From CAWULT01 sp963923455 (GTDB lineage: Bacteria; Acidobacteriota; Vicinamibacteria; Vicinamibacterales; UBA2999): a stretch of DNA of 64,000 nt. Positions 26,299-35,271 of the stretch are shown piece by piece. The notes beneath the pieces are model-generated. The model was not told where the DNA came from. It made no database searches and saw only the letters and a list, made by a program, of their open reading frames with translations. Positions within the stretch are counted from its first letter, which is position 1. Every line of letters begins with the position of its first letter. A program made the position numbers and the translations under genes. The stretch is from NCBI GenBank assembly GCA_963923455.1, contig CAWULT010000006.1, forward strand, positions 1-64,000, in the 5' to 3' direction.

Positions 26299-27691
26299 GG
26301 CGATCCTCGCGCGGCCGGCGCGCACCGTCCGGCGCCCAGCGGCCAATGAAGGCGCGGGCGTCGAACTTTCGCGACGTGCTCTCGAGCGACATCCATCGGA
26401 TGGTGCCGAACACGGGACGTTCGAACCAGGGCCGGTCGTGCTTGCCGCCGAGCGCCCACGCGATGTTGGCATAGCCGTTCGGGTCTCGGCCGTCGAGCTG
26501 ATAACGGTCGTTGAGCGCGATCGCGGTCGCGAAGGCCTCTTCGGGCGACGCCGACCATTCCAGGATCTTCTTGGCCCAGTACATCCGCACGTACCCGTGC
26601 ATCCAACCGAGCCGCGTCATCTGCGCCTGTGCGGCGTTCCACAGGGGATCGTGCGTCGCCGCGGCCTCGAACTGCGCCAGCGTGTAGAGGTGCGGGCGCG
26701 GGTCGCCCCGGTGCGCGTCGAGCGTGCGCCGCGCCCACGCCTCGCACCCGCCCAGTTCGTCGTACCGCGGGCTGAACGTGACGAAGTTGACCGCCAGCTC
26801 GCGGCGGACGATCAGCTGCTCGATCAGTGCGGCCACGGCGTCGGGCGGCGCGCCGGAGTCCCGGACGGCGAGGGCGACCTCGCGGGGACCGATGTGGCCG
26901 AAGTGCAGGTAGGGCGACAGGCGGCTCGTCCCGTCGGCCTCCGGGTGGTTGCGCGCTTCGTCGTACTCCGCGAGTGCGCCGCCGACGAACGCGGCGAGGT
27001 GCTTCCGGGCCTCGGCCGTGCCGCCGCGCAGGCCATCGACGGGGCTCACCGCGCGGTCGATCGGCAGGCCGTCGAGCAGATCCCCGGATGCCGCGAGCGA
27101 GGCGGGGGAGGACGCGGCCCCCCACGACACGCGCGCGTGGACGTCCCTGGGGCTCACGAGAAACTCCCGGAGCCGCTCGTGGATGCGCGGACGTATCGTG
27201 CGCGCCGCGTACTGCTCCTTCCCCATCAGGCGCGACGGGACGACGACGTCGGCGTCGACCGTCCAGAACGGCACGCGCAGCGTGTCGGTCAGCGTGCGGC
27301 GCCAGGCCTCGCCCTGGCGCAGCGGGTTCTCGTCGCCGATCACGATGGCCGGGCGCACCTGCTCGAGGAACGGGCCCAGCCGGTGCTCGGGATGGCGCCG
27401 CAGCACGAGGGTGACACCTCGGCGCCGGAGCCCCTCTTCGAGACCGGGCAGGCCCTCGACCAGGAACTGGTAGTGCCGCAGGTTGGCCCGCGTGACGAAC
27501 GGGTTCAGCCCGAAGAACACGGCCACGGGCTTGCCCAGCACGTTGGCCAGGTTGATGGCGACGTCGAGGGCGGGGTTGTCGACGGCGCGCTGCGCCCGCT
27601 GCATCCAGTAGACGACGCAGGTGCCGTCCGGGTCGGGCGGCCCGCCCCGCCGCACGCGCACGCGCGGATCGGCCGCGGACACCTCAAACAT
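26288..27691 (-). CDS. phrB: Class II CPD DNA photolyase
   Basis: A 467-residue photolyase that repairs cyclobutane pyrimidine dimers using FADH- and blue light. Class II features are VVYWMQRAQRAVDNPAL near the N-terminus and WNAAQAQMTRLGWMHGYVRMYW near residue 365, then KKILEW and GYANIAWALGG. Length fits class II enzymes. Its start overlaps the stop of the RudS-like gene by 8 bp and its end overlaps the lipocalin, so all four genes form one unit. Confidence 0.95.
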   Translation of the reverse strand: MFEVSAADPRVRVRRGGPPDPDGTCVVYWMQRAQRAVDNPALDVAINLANVLGKPVAVFFGLNPFVTRANLRHYQFLVEGLPGLEEGLRRRGVTLVLRRHPEHRLGPFLEQVRPAIVIGDENPLRQGEAWRRTLTDTLRVPFWTVDADVVVPSRLMGKEQYAARTIRPRIHERLREFLVSPRDVHARVSWGAASSPASLAASGDLLDGLPIDRAVSPVDGLRGGTAEARKHLAAFVGGALAEYDEARNHPEADGTSRLSPYLHFGHIGPREVALAVRDSGAPPDAVAALIEQLIVRRELAVNFVTFSPRYDELGGCEAWARRTLDAHRGDPRPHLYTLAQFEAAATHDPLWNAAQAQMTRLGWMHGYVRMYWAKKILEWSASPEEAFATAIALNDRYQLDGRDPNGYANIAWALGGKHDRPWFERPVFGTIRWMSLESTSRKFDARAFIGRWAPDGARRPREDRLAF

Positions 27692-28643
27692 GGTTGCGCA
27701 GCATCAGCTCTTTCGGGTGCGGCTGGAGGTACACCTGATCGAGCAGGTAGCGGACGTCGTGCCGGCGCGCGTGGTGCGCGATGAGCGTGATGGGGACGAC
27801 GAGCGGCACCAGCCCTTTCTGATAGTCCTCGATGGTCTGGCCCAGCTCGCGCCGCGACTCGGCATCGACCAGCGTCTGGAAGTAGCCGGCCATGTGCTGC
27901 AGCACGTTGGCGTGCCGCCCGCGGGACGCCAGCACGGACAGCGCCGCCATGAACGACTCCGCGTAGGCGTCCATCACCTTCCGCGAGAGCCGGCCGCGCA
28001 CGGACGCGACCATGCGGCCGAGTTCCGCGTACTTCGCCGGCGCGTGCGCGAGCAGCAGCAGCTTGTGCCGCGTATGGAACCGCACCAGGTCGCCCGCGCG
28101 CGGCTCGGCGCCGAAGAACTCCCGCAGGCGCCGGTAGGCGAACACCCGCTCGATGAAGTTCTCGCGGAGCCGCGGGTCGCCCAGCCGGCCCTCTTCCTCC
28201 ACGGGCAGCAGCGGCAGCGCCTCGACCAGGGCCGTCGCGAAGAGCCCGCGACCGTTCCGCTCGTTGTGCCCCGACTCGGCGTACACCTTCACCCGGAACA
28301 GGCCGCACGACGGCGAGTCCTTCTTGAGCACGTAGCCGTCGAGATCCAGCTTCACCAGCGACGGAATCCGGTGGTCGACCGCCCGCGCGAGCTGCGCCGT
28401 CACGTCCACCTTGGTCCGCACCGTGACGAGCCGCACGTCGTCATCGACCCGCACCAGGCGCATCGCCTCGCGCGGCGTCCCGAACCCCGCCTCGACCTCC
28501 GGGCACACCGGCACCCAGTCCACGAAGTGGGCGAAGGCGTCGTTCAGGAACGGGTCGCGTTTGTGCCCGCCGTCGAAGCGGACCTTCTCTCCGAGGAGAC
28601 AGGTGGAGACGCCGATGCGGACGGCCGATGCGGAGATGGTCAT
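27684..28643 (-). CDS. rudS: RudS-like tRNA 4-thiouridine desulfidase (DUF523 + DUF1722)
   Basis: A 319-residue two-domain protein. Residues 1-140 are DUF523 (TudS) with the three cysteines that hold its [4Fe-4S] cluster: Cys15 in VSTCLLGEKVRFDGG, Cys47 in PVCPEV and Cys113 in DSPSCGLF. Residues about 170-310 are DUF1722. This architecture is that of RudS, which removes sulfur from 4-thiouridine in tRNA. The stop overlaps the photolyase start. Assigning the activity is by family; the domains are clear. Confidence 0.88.
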   Translation of the reverse strand: MTISASAVRIGVSTCLLGEKVRFDGGHKRDPFLNDAFAHFVDWVPVCPEVEAGFGTPREAMRLVRVDDDVRLVTVRTKVDVTAQLARAVDHRIPSLVKLDLDGYVLKKDSPSCGLFRVKVYAESGHNERNGRGLFATALVEALPLLPVEEEGRLGDPRLRENFIERVFAYRRLREFFGAEPRAGDLVRFHTRHKLLLLAHAPAKYAELGRMVASVRGRLSRKVMDAYAESFMAALSVLASRGRHANVLQHMAGYFQTLVDAESRRELGQTIEDYQKGLVPLVVPITLIAHHARRHDVRYLLDQVYLQPHPKELMLRNHV

Positions 28644-29161
28644 GCTTCAGTGTGTACCGTTCCCAGGCGGCGCAGGCTGTCGCGCAGCGCGCGGTGCCGC
28701 TGGGCGAAGCCGACGGCCAGCAGCCGACGCACGATGGGCCCTGCCAGGCGACGCCAGAACCGCCCGCCCTTCAGTGCGTACTCGATGTGGTCCTCCATCG
28801 CGCACGCGCCCGGCCCGACGGGCACCACCCGATGCGTGTGGCGCCACACCCGGAACGGGCCGCTGACCTGCTCGTCGCAGAACTGGACGCCCTCGACGTA
28901 GCCGTAGTGGCGCGCGTGCCATTCGATCGCGAACGGGCCGACGCCCATCCGAAAACGCAGGCGTCCCCCGTCCCGGATGCCGCCGTCCCGCTCCAGCAGC
29001 GTCACCAGGCGGCGAGACGGCGCAAGCTCCAGGAAGGCGTCGGGCCGCTCGTGCCACGCGAACACCTCTCGCGCCGGGGCCGGCACGATGGACCGCCACT
29101 CGAACGTCGCGACCTCGTCGGCCACCCCGTCGATGGAGTGAGCCAGTGCCTTTGCTGCCAT
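28640..29161 (-). CDS. SRPBCC superfamily protein
   Basis: A 173-residue START/Bet v1-like protein. FEWRSIVPAPAREVFAWHERPDAFLEL and GPFRVWRHTHRVVPVGPGACAMEDHIEYAL fit the polyketide-cyclase/SRPBCC fold, which holds a hydrophobic ligand. SRPBCC genes commonly neighbour photolyases. It is the first gene of the operon; its stop overlaps the RudS-like start (ATGA). A GACAAT hexamer lies 6 nt before the ATG with a TTGAAA box 16 bp further on. Confidence 0.85.
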   Translation of the reverse strand: MAAKALAHSIDGVADEVATFEWRSIVPAPAREVFAWHERPDAFLELAPSRRLVTLLERDGGIRDGGRLRFRMGVGPFAIEWHARHYGYVEGVQFCDEQVSGPFRVWRHTHRVVPVGPGACAMEDHIEYALKGGRFWRRLAGPIVRRLLAVGFAQRHRALRDSLRRLGTVHTEA

Positions 29162-29284
29162 GCGTCAATTGTCGAGCAAAGAATTGTGCTTTCAAGTTAA
29201 ATATTCGCAATGGGCAAGCGTGAATGCCCAGTGAGAAACTCCGACTCACGTTCGTTGAACCGCGTTCAAAACGGAGCCAGACAC
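29162..29284. promoter_or_regulatory. Divergent promoter region, photolyase operon / XRE-cupin
   Basis: This AT-richer gap has a minus-strand TTGAAA (29195-29190) 16 bp from GACAAT (29173-29168) for the photolyase operon. Inverted repeats follow: TGGGCA/TGCCCA at 29211-29230 and GTGAG/CTCAC at 29231-29249. The cluster of palindromes suggests regulator binding affecting both directions. Confidence 0.5.
29255..29269. promoter_or_regulatory. Operator-like palindrome TTGAAC-N3-GTTCAA
   Basis: A perfect 6-bp inverted repeat, TTGAAC (29255-29260) and GTTCAA (29264-29269) around CGC, ends 15 nt before the GTG of the XRE-cupin gene. XRE-family dimers bind sites of this shape, so autoregulation is the simplest reading. 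If the gene began at the upstream ATG (29210) the site would be inside coding sequence. Confidence 0.55.
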
Positions 29285-29872
29285 GTGCTGTCCGACACGC
29301 TGAGAGACGGGCTCGATGCCTATGCCATCGGCCCGAAGATTCGCGCGCTGCGCCAGAAGCAGAAGATGGGGCTGGTGGAGCTGGGGCGCCACACCGGCCT
29401 GTCACCCGCGATGCTCTCGAAGATCGAGCGCGGCCGCCTGTTCCCCACGCTGCCCACCCTGCTGAGGATCGCACTGGTGTTCAGCGTCGGGCTCGACCAC
29501 TTCTTCACCGGCGACAGGGACCGGCCGGCGGTTGCCGTCGTCCGCACGAAAGACCGGCTGACGTTTCCGGCCGAGGGCGACGACGGCAACGCCGTGTTCG
29601 AGTTCCAGTCGCTCGACTTCCCCGCCACCGAGCGGCGGTTCAACGCCTTCTACGCCGACTTCCTGTTCAGCGGCCCAGGTCCACTCCGCCTGCACGCGCA
29701 CCCGGGCGGCGAGTTCCTCTACGTGCTGCGCGGCCGGCTGGAGGTGGACATCGCCGGCGAGCCGTACGTGCTCGACGCCGGCGACTCGATGTACTTCGAC
29801 TCGAGCGCGCCGCACGGCTACCGCCGCGTGGGGACGAAGCCGTGCAGCGCGATCGTGGTGACCGCACGCTGA
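29285..29872 (+). CDS. XRE-family transcriptional regulator with cupin domain
   Basis: A 195-residue regulator. Residues about 15-70 are a Cro/C1 helix-turn-helix (IRALRQKQKMGLVELGRHTG, SPAMLSKIERGRLFPTLPTL). Residues about 110-195 are a cupin with LRLHAHPGGEFLYVLRGRLEV and DAGDSMYFDSSAPHGY, which binds a small-molecule effector. GTG is taken as start because GGAG is 8 nt upstream and a palindrome precedes it; ATG at 29210 is possible. It is divergent from the photolyase operon, so it is the best candidate for its regulator. Confidence 0.9.
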   Translation: MLSDTLRDGLDAYAIGPKIRALRQKQKMGLVELGRHTGLSPAMLSKIERGRLFPTLPTLLRIALVFSVGLDHFFTGDRDRPAVAVVRTKDRLTFPAEGDDGNAVFEFQSLDFPATERRFNAFYADFLFSGPGPLRLHAHPGGEFLYVLRGRLEVDIAGEPYVLDAGDSMYFDSSAPHGYRRVGTKPCSAIVVTAR

Positions 29873-29909
29873 GGCCCGGGAGCGCTCGTCGCGGAATGCG
29901 ACCGGGCCT
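29872..29909 (+). terminator. Possible terminator after XRE-cupin gene
   Basis: AGGCCCGG (29872-29879) and CCGGGCCT (29902-29909) could pair across a 22-nt loop, followed by TTCGG. The long loop and weak tail make this a tentative call. Confidence 0.3.
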
Positions 29910-29948
29910 TCGGCGACTGCCCGGGAACGGCGGTGTAGAGTAAGCGGC

Positions 29949-30479
29949 ATGCCGCCGCACGCCCTCGTCCACCGCACCGCCTCGCTTGGCCTCGCGGCCT
30001 TCCTGTCGATCGCCGGCGCCGGCGCCCCGGCCGCGGCCGGGCCTCGCGAAGAGGCGATGGCCGTCCTCGAGCGATGGGTGCAGGCCTTCGGCGCGTCGGA
30101 CGTCGACGCCATCACGAAGCTCTACGCGCCCGACGCGCTCTTCATGGGCACGGGCAGCCGCACCGTCGTGACGGAGCCGGCCGGCGTCAGGCAGTACTTC
30201 GAACAGGCGCTGCTGACGCAGCGGCCGCGGTCCGCCAGGGTGCTCGAATCGACGGCCATGGTCGTCTCCGACACCGTGGTCGTCGTCAACGGCCTCGACG
30301 TGACCTACGCCACGCGCGACGGCAACACGATCGAGAACCCAGGGCGGTTCACCTTCGTCGTGGCGAGGCGGCCCGAGGGCTGGAGGATCGTGCACTTCCA
30401 CCGGTCCACCATGCCGGGCGGCGGGGCGGGACGCACCGGACGCGCCGCGGGCGCGGGCAGCACCGGCCCAGGGCGCTGA
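29949..30479 (+). CDS. Secreted SnoaL/DUF4440-like NTF2-fold protein
   Basis: A 176-residue protein with a signal peptide ending PAAAGP. The mature part is a typical NTF2-like fold: AMAVLERWVQAFGASDVDAI, LYAPDALFMGTGSRTV and WRIVHFHRSTM near the end. Such proteins are ketosteroid-isomerase-like and many have no known substrate. The last 30 residues are Gly/Arg-rich. A TAGAGT hexamer is 7 nt before the ATG. Confidence 0.85.
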   Translation: MPPHALVHRTASLGLAAFLSIAGAGAPAAAGPREEAMAVLERWVQAFGASDVDAITKLYAPDALFMGTGSRTVVTEPAGVRQYFEQALLTQRPRSARVLESTAMVVSDTVVVVNGLDVTYATRDGNTIENPGRFTFVVARRPEGWRIVHFHRSTMPGGGAGRTGRAAGAGSTGPGR

Positions 30480-30641
30480 CGACCGTTCACGCCCGGTGCT
30501 CGAGGAGGGCAACGCCGCTGTGCCTCCTGCGTGTCGGCACACGCCGCGCCGGCCCCGTCACGCCCCCCTCGCCGACGCGGAGCGTCATGCGCGAAGCGGA
30601 GCGCCGTCAGGGCTGCCGAAGGTCGAACGACGTGAGGGAGT

Positions 30642-30717
30642 TGGTGGACCTGACCGGGATCGAACCGGTGACCTCATGAATGCCATTCATGCGCGCTCCC
30701 AGCTGCGCCACAGGCCC
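30642..30717 (-). tRNA. tRNA-Ala (anticodon GGC)
   Basis: A 76-nt cloverleaf on the minus strand, CCA encoded. The acceptor stem GGGCCTG pairs with CAGGTCC and includes the G3:U70 wobble that identifies alanine tRNAs. The D-arm stem is GCGC; the anticodon stem CATGA/TCATG encloses the loop ATGGCAT, anticodon GGC. The T-arm ACCGG-TTCGATC-CCGGT is canonical. Confidence 0.97.
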
Positions 30718-30773
30718 ACTCGAGAGATGAGGTACTTCACTATGGTAAGCGGAGGCACCCCGACCTTGCAAGG

Positions 30774-31985
30774 CTACGCCTCGGAGCCGGCCTTTCGGCC
30801 GTAGGCCGGCAGCAGCAACATCAGCGCGGCCACGAGGAACGTTCCGCCCGCCACCTGCGCCAGGAAGGTCTGGTAGGACCCGGTCACGTCGAACGCCCGC
30901 CCGGCCAGCACCGGGCCGAGCGCGCCCGCCACCGCGTAGAACGTCCACGTGAAGCCGTAGAGCACCGAGAACGACCGCAGCCCGAAGTAGCGGGACAGCG
31001 CGTACGGCGTCACGTCGGCCTCGCCGCCCATCCCGAACCCGATCAGCGCCGCCGCCGCCACCCCCGCCGGCAGCGACGCCGCGTGCGCCAGCCAGTAGGC
31101 GCCCGCCGCGGCGATGGTGAGGTTCGCGAAGGCCACGCGGCCCGCGAAGAAGCGGTCGAGCAGCCAGCCGGTGGCGAGCCGGCCGACGAGGCTGGCGGCG
31201 CCGAGCGCGGAGAGTGCCAGCGCGGCGCCGCCTGGCGTGACGCCCCGGTCGCTCAGCAGCGCCGGCAGGTGCGTCAGCGCCGCGTTCTGCGCGATGGAGC
31301 TGAAGAACAGCACGACGACGAGAATCCAGAAGACGCGCGAGGCCAGGCCGTCCCTGACCGACGCGCCGTCCGCGGTCGACGAGGCCGCGTGCGCCGGCGC
31401 CTCCCGTTCCCGGACGAACAGGGCTGCCGCGGGCACGCCGACGACCAGCGTCATCGCACCCAGCACCGCACAGGCCCCGCGCCAGCCGAGCGCGCGGATG
31501 AGCACCTGGGCGGCCGGCGGCAGCACGATGGCGCCGATCGCGCCGCCGGCCATCACGATCGCCAGCGCGGTGCCCCGCGTCGCGGTGAACCAGCTCGACA
31601 CGGCGCGCGCGTACGCCATCTGCGCGGTGCCGTTGCCGACGACGCCGATCGCGAAGAACACCGCGTAGAGGTGCCACAGCCGCGGCGTCAGCACCGCGAG
31701 CGACGCGAAGCCGGCTCCGAACACGGCGACGCACGGCACGATCACGCGCCGCGGCGGCACGCGGTCGAGGAGATACCCGAGCGGCGGCGAGCACGCGGCC
31801 ACCGTCATCGCGGCGATGCCGAACGCCGCCGACACGGCCTCGCGCGACCAGCCGAACTCGTCGGCGACCGGCTTCAGGAAGATGCCGAACGTGTAGACCA
31901 GCAGCGACGCGAAGCCGACGAACACGCCGACGCCAGACGCGGCAGCGACGCGCCACCCTTCGTAACGCGGGCTGGTCTCGTCCAC
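30774..31985 (-). CDS. MFS transporter (OFA/oxalate-formate antiporter type)
   Basis: A 403-residue major facilitator with twelve predicted helices. The N-terminus GVGVFVGFASLLVYTFGIFLKP, the GYLLDRVPPRRV loop and GWLLDRFFAGRVAF after helix 7 are typical of the OFA/monocarboxylate group. The substrate is unknown. It starts 13 nt after the TonB-receptor stop, so it probably carries the imported compound on across the inner membrane. Confidence 0.9.
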   Translation of the reverse strand: MDETSPRYEGWRVAAASGVGVFVGFASLLVYTFGIFLKPVADEFGWSREAVSAAFGIAAMTVAACSPPLGYLLDRVPPRRVIVPCVAVFGAGFASLAVLTPRLWHLYAVFFAIGVVGNGTAQMAYARAVSSWFTATRGTALAIVMAGGAIGAIVLPPAAQVLIRALGWRGACAVLGAMTLVVGVPAAALFVREREAPAHAASSTADGASVRDGLASRVFWILVVVLFFSSIAQNAALTHLPALLSDRGVTPGGAALALSALGAASLVGRLATGWLLDRFFAGRVAFANLTIAAAGAYWLAHAASLPAGVAAAALIGFGMGGEADVTPYALSRYFGLRSFSVLYGFTWTFYAVAGALGPVLAGRAFDVTGSYQTFLAQVAGGTFLVAALMLLLPAYGRKAGSEA

Positions 31986-31998
31986 CGGCGTCGCGCGC

Positions 31999-34900
31999 TC
32001 AGAAGATCAGCTTCAGGGCGAACTGCATCAGCCGCGGCGGACCCGCCGACAGGATGCGCCCGAAGTTCGGCGAGTTCAGGTCCGCCACCGGCAAGCCGAG
32101 GTTCACGTGATTGAGGACGTTGAACACCTCCGCCCGCACCTGCAGCCGGGTCTGGCCGCGCAGCGCGATGTCGCGCACGAGCGACATGTCGAGGTTGGCG
32201 TAGCCGGGTCCGCGCGCGATGTTGCGGCCGGCGTTGCCGAACTGGCCGGCCTGTGTCTGGATGTCGAGGCGCTGGAACGCCGAGCGGCTCAGCCACTGCT
32301 CCACCGTGCGTGGCCCGGCATTCGGGTCGCCCACGAGATTCGGGCGGCTCGCCGGGAAGCCCGAGATGGGCGGGCTGTTGGCCTGCAGCGCCACGTTGGC
32401 CGAATCCGACACGGTGAACGGCGTGCCCGAGTTGGCCGTGCCGATGGCGTTGATCTGCCAGTCGTCGAAGACGGCCCGGACGCCGGCCGGCGCGCCGGCC
32501 GGCACGTGGCCGATCCAGCTGACGCTCGCAACCAGCCGATGGCGCGCGTCGAACAGCGACGGGCCCCACTCGGCCTCGAGGTCGAACGGGTTCTGCGCGA
32601 GATCGTTCTCGCCGGCGAGCGGCTTGGCGGCCGCACCCGAGAGGTTCATCGACGACAGGTGGTCCATCGACTTCGACAGCCAGTACGACACGTTGAAGCC
32701 GACGTTCGAGTCGAAGCGCCGCGACACGCTGAACTGGCCCGCGTGGTACGACGAGCGCGCCACGCTGCGGAGCATCGCGATGGTCGAGAAGTCGCAGGCG
32801 CTGCCGTCGGCTGGGCAGTTGGCGTAGAGGCGCCGGCGGTCCGCGTTCTGCGCGGTCGCGCCGGGCCCGTGCACGGCGGGGTTGTACTCGACGTTGCGCG
32901 GCAGGTGGCGGCCCTCCGCGCCGACGTAGCGCGCCTCGACGAGGTAGAGGCCGAACAACGACCGCTGCACGCCGATGTTCCAGTTCTGCACGGACGGCGG
33001 TTTCGCGTCGACGTCGAGTGCGAACACCGTCGAGGGCCGCACGAAGGTGTCGGGCGACGGATACACCCGGCCCGCGTACGGGTTCTGGAAGTTCAGGCCC
33101 GCGCCACTGTACTGGTTGAACTGCGCCGCCGGCGTCGCGCTGATCGCCACCTGCGAGGCCGTGCCCGCCCCGTTCTGGAACTGGTCGTAGTAGAGACCGT
33201 AGGCGCCCCGCACCGACCACGTGCCGTCGCCGGTCGGGTCCCATGCGAAGCCGCCGCGCGGCATGAACGCGTTGACGCTCTGCGCGATGCCCTTGCCGAC
33301 GCCGGCATCACCCGGGAACAGGAGACCACGCGGGGCGTCGGGGCGCACGGTGGACTGCTGCCCCGGCACGAACGCGTTCAGCCGGTCCTGGACTTCGGTG
33401 AACGGGTTGATGCGCTCGTAGCGGAGGCCGACGTTCAGCGTCAGGCGCGATCCGACGCGCCACTCGTCCTGCGCGTAGGTGCCGAGACTCCAGACGCGGA
33501 CGCCGCGATTGAAGTCGCCGAGGCCCTGGTAGAACGTCACCGGCGAGCCGAGCAGGAGGTTCGCGATCGCGTTGTTGGTCGGGAAGGTGCCCGCGAACAC
33601 GTAGAAGGCGTTGGGCGCGATGGCCTGCACCATGTCGATGCCGGTGCGGCGGTACTCGCCGCCCACCTTCATCAGGTGCGACCCGCGCGTCCACGCAAGG
33701 CCGTCCTGCACTTCGAACGTCGTCTGCGTGCTGTTGCGCGGCCCGGTGATCGCCCCGCCGATCGGCGTGTAGCCGACGATGTTGAAGAAGGGCGGCCCCT
33801 GCCCCACCTCGTTGCTCGACGCGTACCCGAAGCCGAGCGCGCTCGGCGGCGTGCGGTTGAGCCGCTCGTCGAAGAAGAACTTGTGGCGCAGGAACGTGCC
33901 GCGGAGCGAGTTGGTCATCGACGGCGACAGGATGTGGTTGTTCGATACCACGCCCGAGTGCGTCGCGATGTCGTCGCGCGTCGGGAACCCGGGCACGTCG
34001 CTTCCGCGCACCGAGATCGGGTTGATGTTGTGCCCGCCCGAGTACGAGTAGCGGGCGAAGACCTGGTCCGCCCCGGACGCGTTGATGTCGACGCGGCCGC
34101 CGGCCTGGTTGACGATGTTGTCGCCCACGACCGTCTCGCGGTAGATCGACGGCGACACATTGCCGAGCGGATACATGTTCAGCACGTTCAGGGCGATCGG
34201 GTTGATCGTCGCCGCCGGAATCTGGTTGCCGGGGAACGGCACGCCGCCTGCGGCGAGGTTCAGCAGCGGGGCGCCGAGGCCGGAGAAGTCGCCACGCCGC
34301 TCGGCCGCCGTCGGCACCGTGGCCTGCGTCGTGATGCCCTGGTGGTTGCGGAAGCCCTCGTAGTACCCGAAGAAGAACGCACGGTCCTTCGCCACGGGCC
34401 CGCCGAGGGTGCCGCCGAACTGATGCTGCTCGAGTGGCTCCACCTTCTCGGAGAAGAAGTTGCGGGCGTCGAACGCGTCGTTGCGGACGAACTCGTAGAC
34501 GTTGCCGTGCACCTGGTTGCCGCCCGACTTGGTCACGACCGCCGTGGTGGCGCCGCCCGTGCCGCCGAACTCGGGCGGCGCGCTCTGGGTGAGGATGCGG
34601 AACTCGGCGATCGCGTCGACCGGCATGCGCAGCGCATAGCCGCCGTCCATGCGGTTCATGTTCTGCGACCCGTCGATCAGGTACACGTTCTGCTCCGGAC
34701 GCATGCCGTTGACGGCGTACGCCTGGCCCTGCCGGAGGCTCCCTCCGGCCGTCGCCACGCCCGCGGTCAGCGGGGCGACGCCGGTCTGCAGCAGGCCGAG
34801 TTGCGTGAAGTTGCGGCCGTTGAGCGGCAGATCGACGATCTCGCGCCCCGTGACCACCGCGCCGAGCGTGTTCGTCGTCGTGTCGACCAGCGCGGACCGC

Positions 34901-35271
34901 CCGGCGACCGTGACGGTCTCGGCGACGGTCGCCAGTTCGAGCCGGGCGTCGACGCGGGCGGTCTGGCTGACGTTCACCGTGACCGGCTCCTGCACGAGCC
35001 GGGCGAACCCGGAACCCTCGACGGTCAGGCGATACTGGCCCACCGGCAGGAGCAGCAGTCGGAAGAAGCCATCGGCGCCACTCGTCGTCTGCCGGGTGAG
35101 ACCAGTGGCGAGGTGCTGGGCCGTCACGCGGGCGCCCGGCACCACGGCGGCCGTCGTGTCGGCCACCGCCCCCTCGATCGCGCCGGTCGAATCCTGCGCG
35201 AACGCCGCCGCGGCCGTCATCAGCCCGAACAACGCGGCGCAGACGGCGCGCCGGAACTTCCAGACTCGCAT
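31999..35271 (-). CDS. Oar-like TonB-dependent receptor
   Basis: A 1090-residue outer-membrane protein. The signal peptide ends AAAAFAQ; residues about 27-110 are a carboxypeptidase-regulatory-like domain (IEGAVADTTAAVVPGARV, GADGFFRLLLLPVGQYRL), then a plug with DLPLNGRNFTQLGLLQ and a beta-barrel ending FALKLIF. Such acidobacterial receptors import larger organic molecules. The ATG has AGAGGA about 9 nt upstream and overlaps the AhpD-like stop. Expected partners (TonB) are not in the window. Confidence 0.93.
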   Translation of the reverse strand: MRVWKFRRAVCAALFGLMTAAAAFAQDSTGAIEGAVADTTAAVVPGARVTAQHLATGLTRQTTSGADGFFRLLLLPVGQYRLTVEGSGFARLVQEPVTVNVSQTARVDARLELATVAETVTVAGRSALVDTTTNTLGAVVTGREIVDLPLNGRNFTQLGLLQTGVAPLTAGVATAGGSLRQGQAYAVNGMRPEQNVYLIDGSQNMNRMDGGYALRMPVDAIAEFRILTQSAPPEFGGTGGATTAVVTKSGGNQVHGNVYEFVRNDAFDARNFFSEKVEPLEQHQFGGTLGGPVAKDRAFFFGYYEGFRNHQGITTQATVPTAAERRGDFSGLGAPLLNLAAGGVPFPGNQIPAATINPIALNVLNMYPLGNVSPSIYRETVVGDNIVNQAGGRVDINASGADQVFARYSYSGGHNINPISVRGSDVPGFPTRDDIATHSGVVSNNHILSPSMTNSLRGTFLRHKFFFDERLNRTPPSALGFGYASSNEVGQGPPFFNIVGYTPIGGAITGPRNSTQTTFEVQDGLAWTRGSHLMKVGGEYRRTGIDMVQAIAPNAFYVFAGTFPTNNAIANLLLGSPVTFYQGLGDFNRGVRVWSLGTYAQDEWRVGSRLTLNVGLRYERINPFTEVQDRLNAFVPGQQSTVRPDAPRGLLFPGDAGVGKGIAQSVNAFMPRGGFAWDPTGDGTWSVRGAYGLYYDQFQNGAGTASQVAISATPAAQFNQYSGAGLNFQNPYAGRVYPSPDTFVRPSTVFALDVDAKPPSVQNWNIGVQRSLFGLYLVEARYVGAEGRHLPRNVEYNPAVHGPGATAQNADRRRLYANCPADGSACDFSTIAMLRSVARSSYHAGQFSVSRRFDSNVGFNVSYWLSKSMDHLSSMNLSGAAAKPLAGENDLAQNPFDLEAEWGPSLFDARHRLVASVSWIGHVPAGAPAGVRAVFDDWQINAIGTANSGTPFTVSDSANVALQANSPPISGFPASRPNLVGDPNAGPRTVEQWLSRSAFQRLDIQTQAGQFGNAGRNIARGPGYANLDMSLVRDIALRGQTRLQVRAEVFNVLNHVNLGLPVADLNSPNFGRILSAGPPRLMQFALKLIF

